Shown: positions 9,450 through 19,900 of the stretch, piece by piece | How positions within the stretch are numbered: position 1 is the stretch's first letter | Layout of the letters: every line of letters starts with the position of its first letter | NCBI GenBank assembly: GCA_046328715.1 | Contig: JAXLWB010000044.1 | Span: 21,351-85,350 of the forward strand | Reading direction: 5' to 3' | Source: JAXLWB01 sp046328715 | GTDB taxonomy: Bacteria; Chloroflexota; Anaerolineae; Caldilineales; Caldilineaceae | Length of the DNA: 64,000 nt | Position numbers and translations under genes: made by a program | Notes under the pieces: generated by a model | What the model was told of the DNA's origin: nothing | The model's input: only the letters and a program-made list of their open reading frames with translations | The model's database searches: none

Positions 9450-10319
9450 CTACGCGCCTGCCAAGAACTTGGCCCCTTGCAGAATGCCCAGTTGCTCGCC
9501 ATCTTGGGTGCCATTGAAGTTGGCATCTTCCAATTCGATTGAGACACAGCCTTGATAATCGTTCTGTTGCAGCAGCTTGAGAATCTCGACCCAGCGTGCC
9601 TGCCCTTGCCCCGGAATCGTGTAGCGCCAACTCATCGCACCGAAGGCCGGCGGTTTGGCAAAGGTGGAAGGTTGTTCGCTGCCGTAGTCATAGAGATTCT
9701 CGCTGAGCCATTCGGTGTCCTTGCCATGAACGTGATAGACCCGGTGGCCAAATTCGTAGAGGAAGCGCAGCGGATCGATGTTCATACGCATCAGGTGGGA
9801 TGGGTCGTAATTGACGCCAAAGGCCATCGAGCCCATCTCTTTGAAAAAGGCACGCAACGTTTCGGGCGTGCAGCAGAGCGCCCCTGGACCGGGCCAGCCT
9901 TCAAGCACAATGTGGGCGTTGCTTGCTTCCAGCGTGGATGTGAGTTGCCCAAAGCTTTCGACCATATAGCCGAAATTTTCATTGCGTGGCAACTCAGGCT
10001 TCTCGGGCAGCATCACCAAAAAGTGGTTGATTGAACCGTAGGCAGCGCAGCGTTTGATGTATTCGACGTTGGCGGCCACAGCCTCTTGGCGTTTACCCTT
10101 GTCCGCCGAGATCATCGGCTGCCACTCTTTGAAGTCGACCGAGCCGATACGCAGCCCTGCGTCGATCACGGCTTTGCCTGCGACATCCCCGTCTCGTCCC
10201 AGGTCGATCACTTCTAGACCGTTGCTTTTTGTCCATTGGATCAAGCTTGCCAGATCCTTTTGCCAATCGCTCCAGCCACGGCGCAGACCAATCGGATAAC
10301 CGCCAGTTCGTGTTTTCAT
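9450..10319 (-). CDS. Sugar phosphate isomerase/epimerase-like TIM-barrel protein
   Basis: This 289-residue protein starts at the ATG at 10319 (MKTRTGGYPIGLRRG). The frame runs 30 residues further upstream, but that extension is basic, unlike the family, and lies in a leader downstream of a consensus promoter. The fold is the xylose isomerase-like TIM barrel (AP endonuclease 2 superfamily). Candidate metal ligands of this superfamily are visible: Glu in VLEGWPG, Asp and His in NYDPSHL, His in VYHVHGKD, and Glu in SIELED. Such enzymes isomerise or epimerise sugars or inositol derivatives. The substrate cannot be read from sequence, and no sugar transporter or kinase lies nearby. The transcript would have a leader of about 190 nt. 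Confidence 0.85.
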   Translation of the reverse strand: MKTRTGGYPIGLRRGWSDWQKDLASLIQWTKSNGLEVIDLGRDGDVAGKAVIDAGLRIGSVDFKEWQPMISADKGKRQEAVAANVEYIKRCAAYGSINHFLVMLPEKPELPRNENFGYMVESFGQLTSTLEASNAHIVLEGWPGPGALCCTPETLRAFFKEMGSMAFGVNYDPSHLMRMNIDPLRFLYEFGHRVYHVHGKDTEWLSENLYDYGSEQPSTFAKPPAFGAMSWRYTIPGQGQARWVEILKLLQQNDYQGCVSIELEDANFNGTQDGEQLGILQGAKFLAGA

Positions 10320-10516
10320 GTTTTGTCTCTTTTTGAATTTGTACCTACGGACCCTTCTCCGGCCTTGCAGAAAGCACTTTATGCCTTGTAACAGTTCCTT
10401 TTGTATCAAGACGGCCAGGAAGGGAGTGGTTGATCGTTACTAGAAAATGATGATTTGTCGAACCATCTTGGCAAGCACCTAGTGAAAGCGACTTGCATAT
10501 CGTTGGTTCTGGTCTG

Positions 10517-10545
10517 AGTATATGCTGCTCTGAAATCGCTGTCAA
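10517..10545 (-). promoter_or_regulatory. Consensus promoter for the isomerase-like gene
   Basis: On the minus strand, TTGACA (10540-10545) and TATACT (10517-10522) are separated by exactly 17 bp. Transcription would start near 10510, about 190 nt before the ATG at 10319. The leader holds no convincing gene. Confidence 0.7.
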
Positions 10546-10568
10546 TCGCAAAGCAATATACTTTCAAC

Positions 10569-10622
10569 TTCAGAGCCCCACGCGTTCGTACGGGGAAGTA
10601 CGCTGATGCTAACGGCTCTGAA
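10569..10622. promoter_or_regulatory. Inverted repeat between divergent promoters
   Basis: TTCAGAGCC at 10569-10577 pairs with GGCTCTGAA at 10614-10622, and CGTAC/GTACG pair inside. It sits between two consensus promoters that point away from each other, so it may be a shared operator. This is suggestive only. Confidence 0.3.
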
Positions 10623-10645
10623 CTCATGGAGTATCCACAACTTGA

Positions 10646-10674
10646 TTGACAGTGCTGCTTGACAATCCTATACT
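10646..10674 (+). promoter_or_regulatory. Consensus promoter of the kinase gene, leaderless arrangement
   Basis: TTGACA (10646-10651), a 17-bp spacer and TATACT (10669-10674) are followed after 7 nt by the ATG at 10682. Transcription would begin at or next to the start codon. The TTG of the -35 box is in frame with the ATG, so the longest reading frame wrongly begins inside the promoter. Confidence 0.75.
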
Positions 10675-10681
10675 TAACGCT

Positions 10682-13600
10682 ATGTGTGCTGCACAAACTC
10701 TCGCTGGAAAGCTCGCTGCTGTAGAACTCACTCCCCGCTATCGCTTGCTGAACCGCTTAGGGGCAGGTGGTATGGGCGATGTCTACCGCGCCTATGATCG
10801 GCTGAGCGGTGAAACCGTGGCACTCAAACGGGTGCCAGTGGACGCAACGCGTTTAAGTCTGCAACTGCGCACCGCCCTCAGCACAGAGTTCCAGACCTTG
10901 ACGGCACTGCACCACCCAAACATCATTTCCGTGAACGACTATGGCTTCGATAGCGGTGGTCAGCCCTTCTTTACGATGGAGTTGTTGGAGCGCCCACAAA
11001 CCTTGATCGAATCGGGTCAGTGGCGCAACGACGATGAAAAGATCGACCTGTTGGCTCAATTGTTGCGTGCCTTAAGCTATCTCCACCGCCGGCAACTCGT
11101 TCACCGCGACCTCAAGCCAGGCAATGTGCTGGTGAAGGAGCAGCAAGTGAAGGTGCTGGACTTCGGCCTGGCAGCGATCGGCGGTGTAACCAGCCAAAGT
11201 GGTACCTTGAATTACATGGCACCAGAAACACTGCGTGGCGAACAGAGCACGCCATCCGCAGACCTTTATGCCGTTGGCATCCTGGCCTATGAACTTTTTG
11301 CCGGTTGGCATCCCTTTGCCTATCTGCGCAAATTCACGGTCGAGGAGCTGTTGCAGGCAGAGGCCGACTGGCAATACCTCGATCTTCCTCCACAGTTGCT
11401 GGCTGTGTTGCAGCGTTTGCTCGCCAAAGCACCGCAGGATCGTTATCCCGATGCTGCCGCTGCGATTGAGGCATTGGCTGCTGTTAGTACCCAGCCGATT
11501 CTGCTGGAGACAGTCGCCACCCGTGAAAGTTTTTTGCAGTCAGCTCCCTTTGTCGGTCGCCAAGCAGAGCTGGCACAACTGAGCACTGCGTTGGAGCAGG
11601 CGTGGCAAGGGCAGAGCCGCGGCTGGTTGATCGGTGGCGAAAGCGGCGTGGGTAAATCGCGCCTGATCGATCAGATACGGACGCAGGCGCTGGTCAAGGG
11701 CGGACTGGTGCTGCGGGGCCAGGCACAAGAGGGTGGAAGTGCCTATCATCTCTGGTTGGAGGCATTGCGCTGGCTTCTTCTAAGTGGACAACCGACTCTG
11801 GTGGAAGCGGCCATATTCAAGCCGCTATTACCCACATTAGAAACTTTCCTGGAACAGTCCATTGTCGATGCGCCAGTGCTTGAAGCAAATGCCGCCCTGA
11901 CTCGTCTGCGTAATACTCTGTTTGAACTCTTTCAGCGCACTGCTCAACTGCAACCAATCGTGCTTTTGCTCGCAGATCTACACTGGGCCGATCAGAACAG
12001 CCTGGATCTGCTACGTTGGCTACTAGAGCGAATGACGGCCCAATCTGTCCAACCCAGTCGTCTCCTTCTGATTGCGGACTACCGCAGCGATGAAATGCCT
12101 GATTTGCTGGCGAGTTTGCCAGGTATGCATTCTCTTTCGCTACAGCGACTGAACTCGGAGGCAGTGGGCGAGTTGAGCCAGGCAATCCTGGGACATGCCG
12201 GTCAACAACCTCATCTACTCACTTTCTTGCAACAGGAGAGTGAAGGCAACACTTTCTTTATGGTCGAAGTCTTGCGTAGCCTGGCCGAAGAAGCTGGATT
12301 GCTGGACCGTGTGACCTCTATTCCACTGCCGGGCCAGATCTTTCCGGGAGGCATTCGTCAGTTGCTACAACGGCGCTTGCAACGGGTAGGCACCGACGAT
12401 CAACCCTTGTTGCGCTATGCGGCAGTGGCCGGTCGCCAGCTTGATCTGCCGTTGTTACGCTCCTTTGCGCCAGCCGATCTGGAGTTCGATGGCTGGCTTG
12501 TGCGCTGCGCCAATGCTGCATTGCTCGAAGCACAGGAAGGACGTTGGCGTTTCAACCACGACAAGCTGCGCGAGGGAATTCTGAATGAACTTCACCCCGC
12601 GGATCGTGCGCAAACCCATCAGGCGATTGCACTGCGTATCGAAGTGCTCTACGCCAGTCAACTAGCCAGCTTTTACGGGGATCTAGCTTATCACTATGGC
12701 CAAGCGGGCGCTACCGCTGCCGAACGTCGTTATCTATTATTGGCAGCCGAGCAGGCGCAGCGCCTTTATGCGAACAACAGTGCCATCAGCTATTACGAGC
12801 GTCTGTTGAACTTAGTCGAAAGTGAGCATGAGCGGGGCGACCTCTTGTTGCGGTTGGGTCAGGTCTTTAAGTTGGTGGGGCGTTGGTCCGATTCGGAGAA
12901 TCTATTTCACCAGGCGCTTGCGTTGTCTGAAAAGGACCCCGATCGTGCCCTGTTGATTGCCAGCTACCAGGCGATCGGCGGACTCGCCCGCAGTCGAGGT
13001 GACAATCAGGAAGCGGTGACTTGGCTGGAAAAGGCGCGCGCCCTCTGCGACCAAGCTGAATTGCAAGAGCAGTTCGCAACTGTTTTGCTCGAACTGGGCA
13101 ATGTTCACTACCAACTCGGCAACTACCGTGAAGCGGCGGCGCGGCTGGAGGAAGCGATGCACATCGGGCAGCATCGCCAGGATGAGAGAATTATCGGTCT
13201 TGCACTGCATGCACTTGGCAATGTTGCTTTCGACACGGGGGATTACGTACAGACGCGCGACTACTATGAGCGCGCTCTTCTCATCCGCCGACGTTTGGGC
13301 GATCAGGCCGATCTCGCAGCGACCATTGCCAATTTGGGCATTCTGAGCTGGTATCAAGGGCAACTCGACCAGGCTCTGGACTATTACGAAGAGGCCCGTC
13401 AATTGCGCGAGCAGACCGGTGACCGGGCAAATCTGGCGATTGTACTCAACAATCGAGGGATCATCTATAAAGAAAAAGGCGACGCAGCGGCAGCACTGGC
13501 CGACTACGAGGCAGCGCTGGAGATTCATCGTTTACTGGGCAATAAGACAGGAATCAGTTATGTTTATTCAAACATTGCTGCATTACACTCGGAATCAGGG

Positions 13601-14053
13601 AATGTAAGTGAGGCTCAGCGACTTTACGAAGAAACCTTGGCCATTCGCCGTGCCATCGGTGACCGCTGGGGAATTGCCAGTACTCTGAGTCATCTTGGCA
13701 ATGTGGCAACTGCACAAAACCATCTTGATGACGCCAACCGTTATTTCAGTGAAAGCTTACGTCTGCTACGTGAGTTTGGCGACAAACAAAAGGTGATGTA
13801 TTGCCTGGCCGGACTAGCTGAAGTTGCTCTGTTAACCGAACAAACGGATCGTGCGATCCAACTTGCCGCCGCCGCCAAATCGATTGCACAGCATCACAAT
13901 CTTGTCATGGAGCGCGACACATTGCAACGGTTTGAGGCATCCGTTGCCGTTCTTCACACAAAAGTACCTGCACCTAAATTTGAAACGTATTGGGAACAGG
14001 GTGCTATGCTTAGCCTAGAAGCGGCGATTGAATTAGCCATTGGAAGCGGGTAG
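10682..14053 (+). CDS. Ser/Thr protein kinase with AAA/STAND ATPase and TPR repeats
   Basis: This 1123-residue protein joins a complete Hanks-type kinase to a signalling ATPase. The kinase (about residues 15-275) has a glycine loop (LGAGGMGDVYRAYD), ATP-binding Lys49 (VALKR), catalytic Asp143 (HRDLKPGNV), Asp160 of DFG, and an APE motif, so it should be active. An ATPase begins near residue 300 with Walker A GGESGVGKS at 318-326 and a LLLADLHWAD Walker B. From about 700 to 1080 there are at least eight TPRs of about 40 residues (GN-x-x-Y-x-x-G pattern). No transmembrane segment is seen, so the protein is cytosolic. It probably couples a TPR-sensed signal to phosphorylation. The next gene, 177 bp downstream, is another STAND ATPase on the same strand. 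Confidence 0.92.
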   Translation: MCAAQTLAGKLAAVELTPRYRLLNRLGAGGMGDVYRAYDRLSGETVALKRVPVDATRLSLQLRTALSTEFQTLTALHHPNIISVNDYGFDSGGQPFFTMELLERPQTLIESGQWRNDDEKIDLLAQLLRALSYLHRRQLVHRDLKPGNVLVKEQQVKVLDFGLAAIGGVTSQSGTLNYMAPETLRGEQSTPSADLYAVGILAYELFAGWHPFAYLRKFTVEELLQAEADWQYLDLPPQLLAVLQRLLAKAPQDRYPDAAAAIEALAAVSTQPILLETVATRESFLQSAPFVGRQAELAQLSTALEQAWQGQSRGWLIGGESGVGKSRLIDQIRTQALVKGGLVLRGQAQEGGSAYHLWLEALRWLLLSGQPTLVEAAIFKPLLPTLETFLEQSIVDAPVLEANAALTRLRNTLFELFQRTAQLQPIVLLLADLHWADQNSLDLLRWLLERMTAQSVQPSRLLLIADYRSDEMPDLLASLPGMHSLSLQRLNSEAVGELSQAILGHAGQQPHLLTFLQQESEGNTFFMVEVLRSLAEEAGLLDRVTSIPLPGQIFPGGIRQLLQRRLQRVGTDDQPLLRYAAVAGRQLDLPLLRSFAPADLEFDGWLVRCANAALLEAQEGRWRFNHDKLREGILNELHPADRAQTHQAIALRIEVLYASQLASFYGDLAYHYGQAGATAAERRYLLLAAEQAQRLYANNSAISYYERLLNLVESEHERGDLLLRLGQVFKLVGRWSDSENLFHQALALSEKDPDRALLIASYQAIGGLARSRGDNQEAVTWLEKARALCDQAELQEQFATVLLELGNVHYQLGNYREAAARLEEAMHIGQHRQDERIIGLALHALGNVAFDTGDYVQTRDYYERALLIRRRLGDQADLAATIANLGILSWYQGQLDQALDYYEEARQLREQTGDRANLAIVLNNRGIIYKEKGDAAAALADYEAALEIHRLLGNKTGISYVYSNIAALHSESGNVSEAQRLYEETLAIRRAIGDRWGIASTLSHLGNVATAQNHLDDANRYFSESLRLLREFGDKQKVMYCLAGLAEVALLTEQTDRAIQLAAAAKSIAQHHNLVMERDTLQRFEASVAVLHTKVPAPKFETYWEQGAMLSLEAAIELAIGSG

Positions 14054-14230
14054 GCAGAATCGTTCATGATACAGTGAAGCAGAACGGCCAATGTATCGAC
14101 AAAAATTTGGGAAAACGTTCGAGACATAATCAGGATCAAATTGCTCAGGTAAACCGTGTAATTTGTATCAAAGTTCGTGAGCGACGGTGGTGAATTAGCT
14201 CGCAATTCGCTATTTTGGAATAGGAGCGAG

Positions 14231-16366
14231 ATGCAAACACAATTAGGTGCTCGTTTGGCAGCAGCACGCAGACATCGATTCGTGGGTCGTGCGACTGAGT
14301 GTGAACTCTTTACCAAGGCACTGACGCAGGCACCGTTGCCGTTTCAGGTTCTTCATCTCTTTGGCCAGGGCGGCGTCGGTAAAACAACGCTTTTGCACGA
14401 ATTTGCCGCAATTGCGCGTCAACTCCAACAGGACTTTTCCTACCTCGATGCTCGTGATCTGGAACCGACCCCAGCCGCCTTTGATCGTGCACTGCAAACT
14501 GCGTTGGATCCTTTTACCATCCTGGCCCCACTCGATTACCTACATGAAAAGTCAGAAAACGACAAAACTCGCAAACAGGTGATCGCCATCGATACCTATG
14601 AGACGATTGTTGCCCTCGACGGCTGGCTGCGTAACAGTTTTCTGCCTAACTTGCCGGAATCGACCCTGATCGTAATTGCTGGTCGCACGCCGCCTGCCTT
14701 GGAATGGCGCAGTGACCCAGGCTGGAAAGAGCTAACCTGCATTCGCCCCCTGCGCAACTTCAGCCCGAGCGAGAGTGAGATCTATCTCGAACGGCGTAAG
14801 ACACCTGCGACCCAACATCAACAGATGATCAACTTCACCCGTGGCCATCCCTTGGCGCTCTCGCTGGTGGCAGATGCCTTTGCTCAACGCCCGGAAGGGG
14901 AGATGCGCCCCGCTGATGCCCCGGATGTGATCCGCATCTTGGTGGAGCGCTTTGTACAGGAAACGCCGACACCAGCCCATCGAGCGGTGTTGGAAGCCTG
15001 TTCGTTGTTGCGCGTGGTCAGCGAACCGCTCCTCAATGCCATGATTGCCGACGAACTGCAAAGTGACATTCACACGCTCTTCGATTGGCTGCAAGGGCTC
15101 TCCTTTGTTGATCTCTCGCAGCGCGGGCTCTTTTTGCACGATTTGGCGCGCGAGGCAATCAGTGCCGATCTACAATGGCGTAACCCTGATCGTTATCAGC
15201 AGCTTCAGGATCGGGCGTCTCGCTACTACATCACCTTGTTTGAACGGCGAGGTGGTGCCGCTCCGCTTGAACTTCGTGCTGAAGGAAACCACCAGCGCGC
15301 CCTTTCCGACTATTTATTTCTGTTCCGTGGCAGTGACAGCGTGCGTTCCTTTTTTGAATGGCAAGAGACCGGGGCGATGGTTGCCGACACGCTGGGCGTC
15401 GAGGAGTGTGAAAAAGCTGCTGCCATTATCGAACGCTACGAAGGCAGGCATGCTGCGCAGATCTTTTGCCATTGGCTACAGCGCCAACCACTCAGCGTGA
15501 CCGTGGTGCGCGATATTGGTGGTGGCATCCAGGGCATTCTACAACGAGTGGCACTAGAAGAAACCGATGAAGCCAGTCGCAATTTCGATCCAGCGATCCA
15601 GGGAGCATGGCGTTATCTCGAACGGCAGGTGCGGCTGCGTAGTGGCGAACGAGCCACCTTCTTTCGCTTCTGGCTCTCCGCCGATGACTATCAGTCGGTG
15701 TCGCCGGTACAAAGTCGGCTATTTTTACTGATGATGCAACATTACGTGGGGACGCCGGGGCTGGCCTATAGTTTTATTCCCTGCGCTAACCCGAATTTCT
15801 GGGCAGCGAGCTTTGTCTATGCCAGTTTGCAACGGCTGGCGCAGCTCGATTTTACGGTGGACGGACGTGAGTATGGCGTCTACGGCCAGGATTGGCGCAC
15901 CCTGTCGCCGCTGAGTTGGCTGACGTTGTTAGGAGATCGCCGTTTCAAGGGGACGGCAACAGGTACAGTCCAAACTGAGCAAACCACAGTCTTAAGTGAA
16001 GAGGAATTTGGCGAGGCAGTGCGCAACGCACTGCGTGATTACAGTCTTGCCACGCAACTACGCAACAACCCACTGCTCCACAGTAGGCTGCTCCAGCATC
16101 GTGTTGAAGCGACTGCCAACGATAGCGAACGCATCCAAGCCTTACGTCAACTGCTGCAGGAGACCGCAGCTTTCCTCCAACAGTCCCCCAAGCAGGTGAG
16201 CTTCTTCCGCACGCTGCATCACACCTACTTTCAGCCTGCACCCACGCAGGAAGCCGCCGCCGAACTGCTCGATCTTCCCTTTAGTACCTATCGCCGCCAT
16301 CTGCGCTCTGGCATCGAGTTTGTCACCCAGCAGCTCTGGAGGCTTGAGACACAATCAGAATCATAA
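14231..16366 (+). CDS. STAND-type ATPase with C-terminal helix-turn-helix-like segment
   Basis: The protein is 711 residues from the ATG at 14231, chosen because TAGGAG ends 4 nt before it. The frame could extend to a GTG at 14177. Residues about 12-330 form a STAND NTPase: Walker A GQGGVGKTT at 45-53, Walker B QVIAIDTYE, and a sensor-type IAGRTPP strand. A middle region (LLMMQHYVGTPGLAY, then NPNFWAASFVYASLQRL) has a pattern I recall from similar Chloroflexota proteins but cannot assign. The tail AAELLDLPFSTYRRHLRSGI resembles a sigma region 4-like helix-turn-helix, so DNA binding is possible. It follows the kinase-ATPase gene on the same strand and may be co-transcribed with it. Confidence 0.8.
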   Translation: MQTQLGARLAAARRHRFVGRATECELFTKALTQAPLPFQVLHLFGQGGVGKTTLLHEFAAIARQLQQDFSYLDARDLEPTPAAFDRALQTALDPFTILAPLDYLHEKSENDKTRKQVIAIDTYETIVALDGWLRNSFLPNLPESTLIVIAGRTPPALEWRSDPGWKELTCIRPLRNFSPSESEIYLERRKTPATQHQQMINFTRGHPLALSLVADAFAQRPEGEMRPADAPDVIRILVERFVQETPTPAHRAVLEACSLLRVVSEPLLNAMIADELQSDIHTLFDWLQGLSFVDLSQRGLFLHDLAREAISADLQWRNPDRYQQLQDRASRYYITLFERRGGAAPLELRAEGNHQRALSDYLFLFRGSDSVRSFFEWQETGAMVADTLGVEECEKAAAIIERYEGRHAAQIFCHWLQRQPLSVTVVRDIGGGIQGILQRVALEETDEASRNFDPAIQGAWRYLERQVRLRSGERATFFRFWLSADDYQSVSPVQSRLFLLMMQHYVGTPGLAYSFIPCANPNFWAASFVYASLQRLAQLDFTVDGREYGVYGQDWRTLSPLSWLTLLGDRRFKGTATGTVQTEQTTVLSEEEFGEAVRNALRDYSLATQLRNNPLLHSRLLQHRVEATANDSERIQALRQLLQETAAFLQQSPKQVSFFRTLHHTYFQPAPTQEAAAELLDLPFSTYRRHLRSGIEFVTQQLWRLETQSES

Positions 16367-16416
16367 TCCAAAGCAATCAGATCATTCATTCACCATTTGC
16401 CATTCACAGTTAACCA

Positions 16417-16851
16417 TCATCCCCCGCCTCGCACCTTTTCTGGTTTCACTCGAATCACCGTGTTGAAGGTTGCTGTCAAACTCTCTGGAGTCATGTTGAT
16501 GTAGGCAATACCCGCCTCATACTTGGCCAGATATGCTTGGCGAATGGCACTCGGCACGGGATTGGCATCGAGCCAGGCATGGCCGTGGAAGACGACCACA
16601 TCCTCGCCATCATGCCCGCTTTCAAAGTTGAGCGCCACACGTGGGTCACGCTGAATGTGTTTCACTTTGGCCGCGTTCGCCATCGTGTAAATGATCAAAG
16701 TCTCCCCATCCCACCAGAACCAGACTGGGCGAGGCTGGGGCAGACCATCATGACCAAGGGTCGTCAGCCAGATTACCTGTTCATCCTGAAGACGCCGCAT
16801 CACATGCTGCATAAAAGAATCGTTTGGGTCGATCACTGAAGGAAAGTTCAT
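16417..16851 (-). CDS. Pyridoxamine 5'-phosphate oxidase-family protein (PPOX/F420 type)
   Basis: This 144-residue protein starts at the ATG at 16851 (MNFPSVIDPND). A longer frame would read through a hairpin. It is a split beta-barrel flavin or deazaflavin-binding protein: VIWLTTLGHDGLPQPRPVWFWWD, LIIYTMANAAKVKHIQRDPRVAL and VVVFHGHAWLD match the PPOX class described as F420-dependent (Rv3369-like). Such proteins reduce small molecules with F420H2 or FMN, or bind the cofactor; the substrate is unknown. It lacks a Shine-Dalgarno sequence and has a promoter-like pair ending 6 nt before the ATG. It converges on the STAND ATPase gene with a 50-bp spacer. Confidence 0.8.
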   Translation of the reverse strand: MNFPSVIDPNDSFMQHVMRRLQDEQVIWLTTLGHDGLPQPRPVWFWWDGETLIIYTMANAAKVKHIQRDPRVALNFESGHDGEDVVVFHGHAWLDANPVPSAIRQAYLAKYEAGIAYINMTPESLTATFNTVIRVKPEKVRGGG

Positions 16852-16857
16852 GGTGCA

Positions 16858-16886
16858 ATGGTAGCATGGATCTTGAATGCGAACAA
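16858..16886 (-). promoter_or_regulatory. Weak promoter, leaderless arrangement, PPOX gene
   Basis: On the minus strand, TTGTTC (16881-16886), 17 bp, TACCAT (16858-16863), then 6 nt to the ATG at 16851. The boxes are poor, but the spacing matches the other leaderless candidates here. Confidence 0.3.
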
Positions 16887-16912
16887 TCAGCCTGTAACTG
16901 CGCTCGATCAAC

Positions 16913-16966
16913 TGAGCCATCAGCGTCAGTGTACGGGTTGAATCGTGCGCTGACGCTGATGGCTCA
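16913..16966. terminator. Hairpin after the giant beta-helix gene
   Basis: A perfect 17-bp stem pairs 16913-16929 with 16950-16966 across 20 nt. It starts 12 bp beyond the stop of the gene ending at 16978. No T-tract follows, so termination may be inefficient, or the hairpin may instead stabilise the mRNA 3' end. Confidence 0.6.
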
Positions 16967-16977
16967 AAGCTGGTACT

Positions 16978-19900
16978 TTACCTACCGATCAGTGGCAGAT
17001 AGACCTTCTTCAAGGCCGAAGGCTCCTCCTCTTCATCCGAGCCGGTCGGTGCAACCTGATGTTCCAAGTTAACACTGATTGGCGGATCACCGACCACACC
17101 ACCCTGAATATGCATCTGGATGATTGTTGCCTGGTTTACCACAACGGTAAAGCGTGCCTGGAAGCTTTGGTTGCGAGCCAGTGCGGGAATGGCCCATTGC
17201 AACGTTTCTGCTGCCAATGATCTCTCCACCTGCGCAGCGACGAGCTCCGTAACCACTGTTGAAGTTGGCGGTGTAACCGAATCGTTGACCAGCGTTACGC
17301 CACTGGGCAGGAAGCCGCTGATGACGAGATCGCTGGCAATGCTCCCCGTGTTGCTCAAGCTTACAAAGTAGGTGATCTCGTCTCCTTCATGGACCTGAGT
17401 ACTCGCTGGTGGATCGGACGAAACCATCAGATGCAAGTCGGGTGCCTCGGTTGCAGTAGGTGTTGAGGTCGGTGGCACCGGCGTATGGGTTGCCGTACTC
17501 GTTGGCGGTACTGGTATATGAGTGGCCGTGCTTGTCAATGTGGGTGGTACCGGCGTGCGGGTTGGCGTATTCGTTGCCGTACTAGTTGGTGTGTGCGTTG
17601 CTGTACTCGTTGGTGGCACAGGTGTGTTGGTGGCCGTGCTGGTTGGTGTGTTTGTCGGCGTAGGCGTGGGCGAGTCATCATTGAGAATCGTGCCGATGCC
17701 GAATGCCCCTGTACGTGGTAAGTTCACTCCCAGCGGGAATTCACCACGCAGGGTGACCGTCAGAGTTTCATCGTTCTCCACTTTACTGTCACCGTTGACC
17801 GTGATCGTGATTGGCCGACTGGTTTCGCCTGCGGCCAAGATTATCAAGCTATCGGCTGCGTTGTAGTCATTGTCCGCCGTTGTTGCGGTGCCATCATCAC
17901 TGCTGTAGAAGATGGTCAGACTACTTGCCACCGGATTGCTCAGCGTGACGGTAAAGACCAGATTACTTGTGCCACTGTTGCCTTCCAACACTCGGCCATT
18001 GCTCAGCGTGATCAACGTCGAATCGTCATTGAGGATTGTGCCGGTAGCACTGTTATGTGCCAACGTGGCGAAACGTGGATTGCCCAACTGCACCAAGAAA
18101 CTTTCATCTGACTCCACCAAGCGATCTCCGTTGACTGCGATATTCAGCGCTTGGCTGATCATACCCGGCGCAAACGTGATCGTGCCAGTGGTGGCTGCCG
18201 TATAATCCACGCCGTTCGTCGCCGAACCGCCGCTGATTGTATAGGCGACCGTCACAGTGACTGCTCTGGCAAAGCTCAGGGTAATCGGGAAGGTCATCGT
18301 CACCGTACCGCTGTCGCCTTCGGTTACACCGGCATCGCTGAGCCCAATATCGGGCAAGGCGTAGGGCGATTCATCATAGCCGATGTCGGGGAGAGTCTGT
18401 TGCGGACGTGCTTCGCCGTCGAAGTCGTCACTGACGCCTATCTCTACTGCCATATTCACTGCGGCGCTGGCATTGGTCAGATGGTAGTTATCATGTGATG
18501 GATCGACAAAGGCTGGATTGCCTACAAAGCTTGCTCCGCCGCTGCTGATCGTGCCGGCGAGGTTGGTACCGTTGGCAAAGAAGAGATTGGCATTTTCGCT
18601 GACACTTCCCGCCGTACGGCTAATCGCTACCGTGTGACTGGTGACAATGGTGTTGGTAATCGTAACAGTACCGCCTGTAACCGCCACGGCTGAGCGAGTG
18701 ATCAGTGACGTACTCGCAATCGTGTTGTGGATCAAGTCCACCTGTTTGGTTGCACTATCGACATAGATCGCAGCGCCAGATCTCCCCGCACTGTTGCGTG
18801 CAAAGAGCGAGTTCATCACCTGCGCGCTGCCATTGTCTACATAGAACCCACCGCCTACTCTAGTTGCCTGGTTATGAATGAAGGTGCTCTTGCTCACGTT
18901 GACATTGCTCTCTCCGTTTAAGCCCGCACCGTCCACCGCCACGTTGTCGGCAAAGCTAGAACTTGTGACGGTTAATGGGTTTGCACTGAACAGTCCACCG
19001 CCGAAACCGGCACCAGATGTGTTGCTGAGGAAGTCAGTTGTATCAATCCACGCCTCTCCAAGTAGGTAAGCGCCGCCGCCGTCGCCATCGGCCTGATTGT
19101 TGCGCAGCGTTGAAGCTGTTAGGAAGGCAACGCCATTGACAGTGAGGCCGCCACCAAAGTCCTGAGCACTGTTATTGAGGAAACTGGTTCCGATTAGATT
19201 GGCGTCACCATTGACACGCAAACCACCCGTGTTTCCTGGCGAGTGGTTATTGAGGAAGGATGTACCAGTGAGGGTTGCGTCACCAGTTACCCACATGCCA
19301 CCACCGGTGTCGTTGACATCCGGGTCGGATGGATCACTACCCGCCAGGTTGGATTCAAAGCCGCCATCTGTCATCACTGCGGAGCCGCAGACATAGAGCC
19401 CGCCTCCGCTGCGTACAGACTGATTGCCTTGGAAGATTGTATCGGACACTGTCGCCAAATAGCCGCAGGCAGAACTTCCCAAGCGGGCGCCGCCACCATA
19501 ATAGCCCGAAGTATTGCTCAGGAAGCTTGAACCGCTAACCGTGACAAAGTCTCCGGCAGACAAGCCGCCGCCGTCGCTCAAGCTGCGGTTCGCCTGGAAG
19601 GTAGTTGCTTGAATGATCGCACCATTGGCAGCCAACCCGCCGCCATTGCCGGTTGCCGTGTTGCTGAAGAAGAGAGTTCCTGTGACATTGGCACTTCCCC
19701 CGACAAATGCGCCGCCGCCGGAGCCAAAATAGGCAGGCTCAGCTGCGACATTGTAGCGGATCTGGCTGCCAATCAGATCCAGATTGCTCAAGGCAAGAAT
19801 GCCGCCACCAACGCCTTCGCTGATATAGCCATTTTGCACGATCAGGTTTTCGACCGTAATCGGCTCGCTGGCGGAGATGACGCGACCGCTGTGCAGGGCG

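Noticed and set aside
10646..10681. TTG start extending the kinase by 12 residues
   Set aside because: The TTG is part of a consensus -35 box and the extension lacks a ribosome-binding site. The ATG at 10682 fits the promoter.
16367..16416. Tandem CCATT-type units as another palindromic repeat
   Set aside because: Short degenerate units are present but no complementary arm is found, so no hairpin is claimed.
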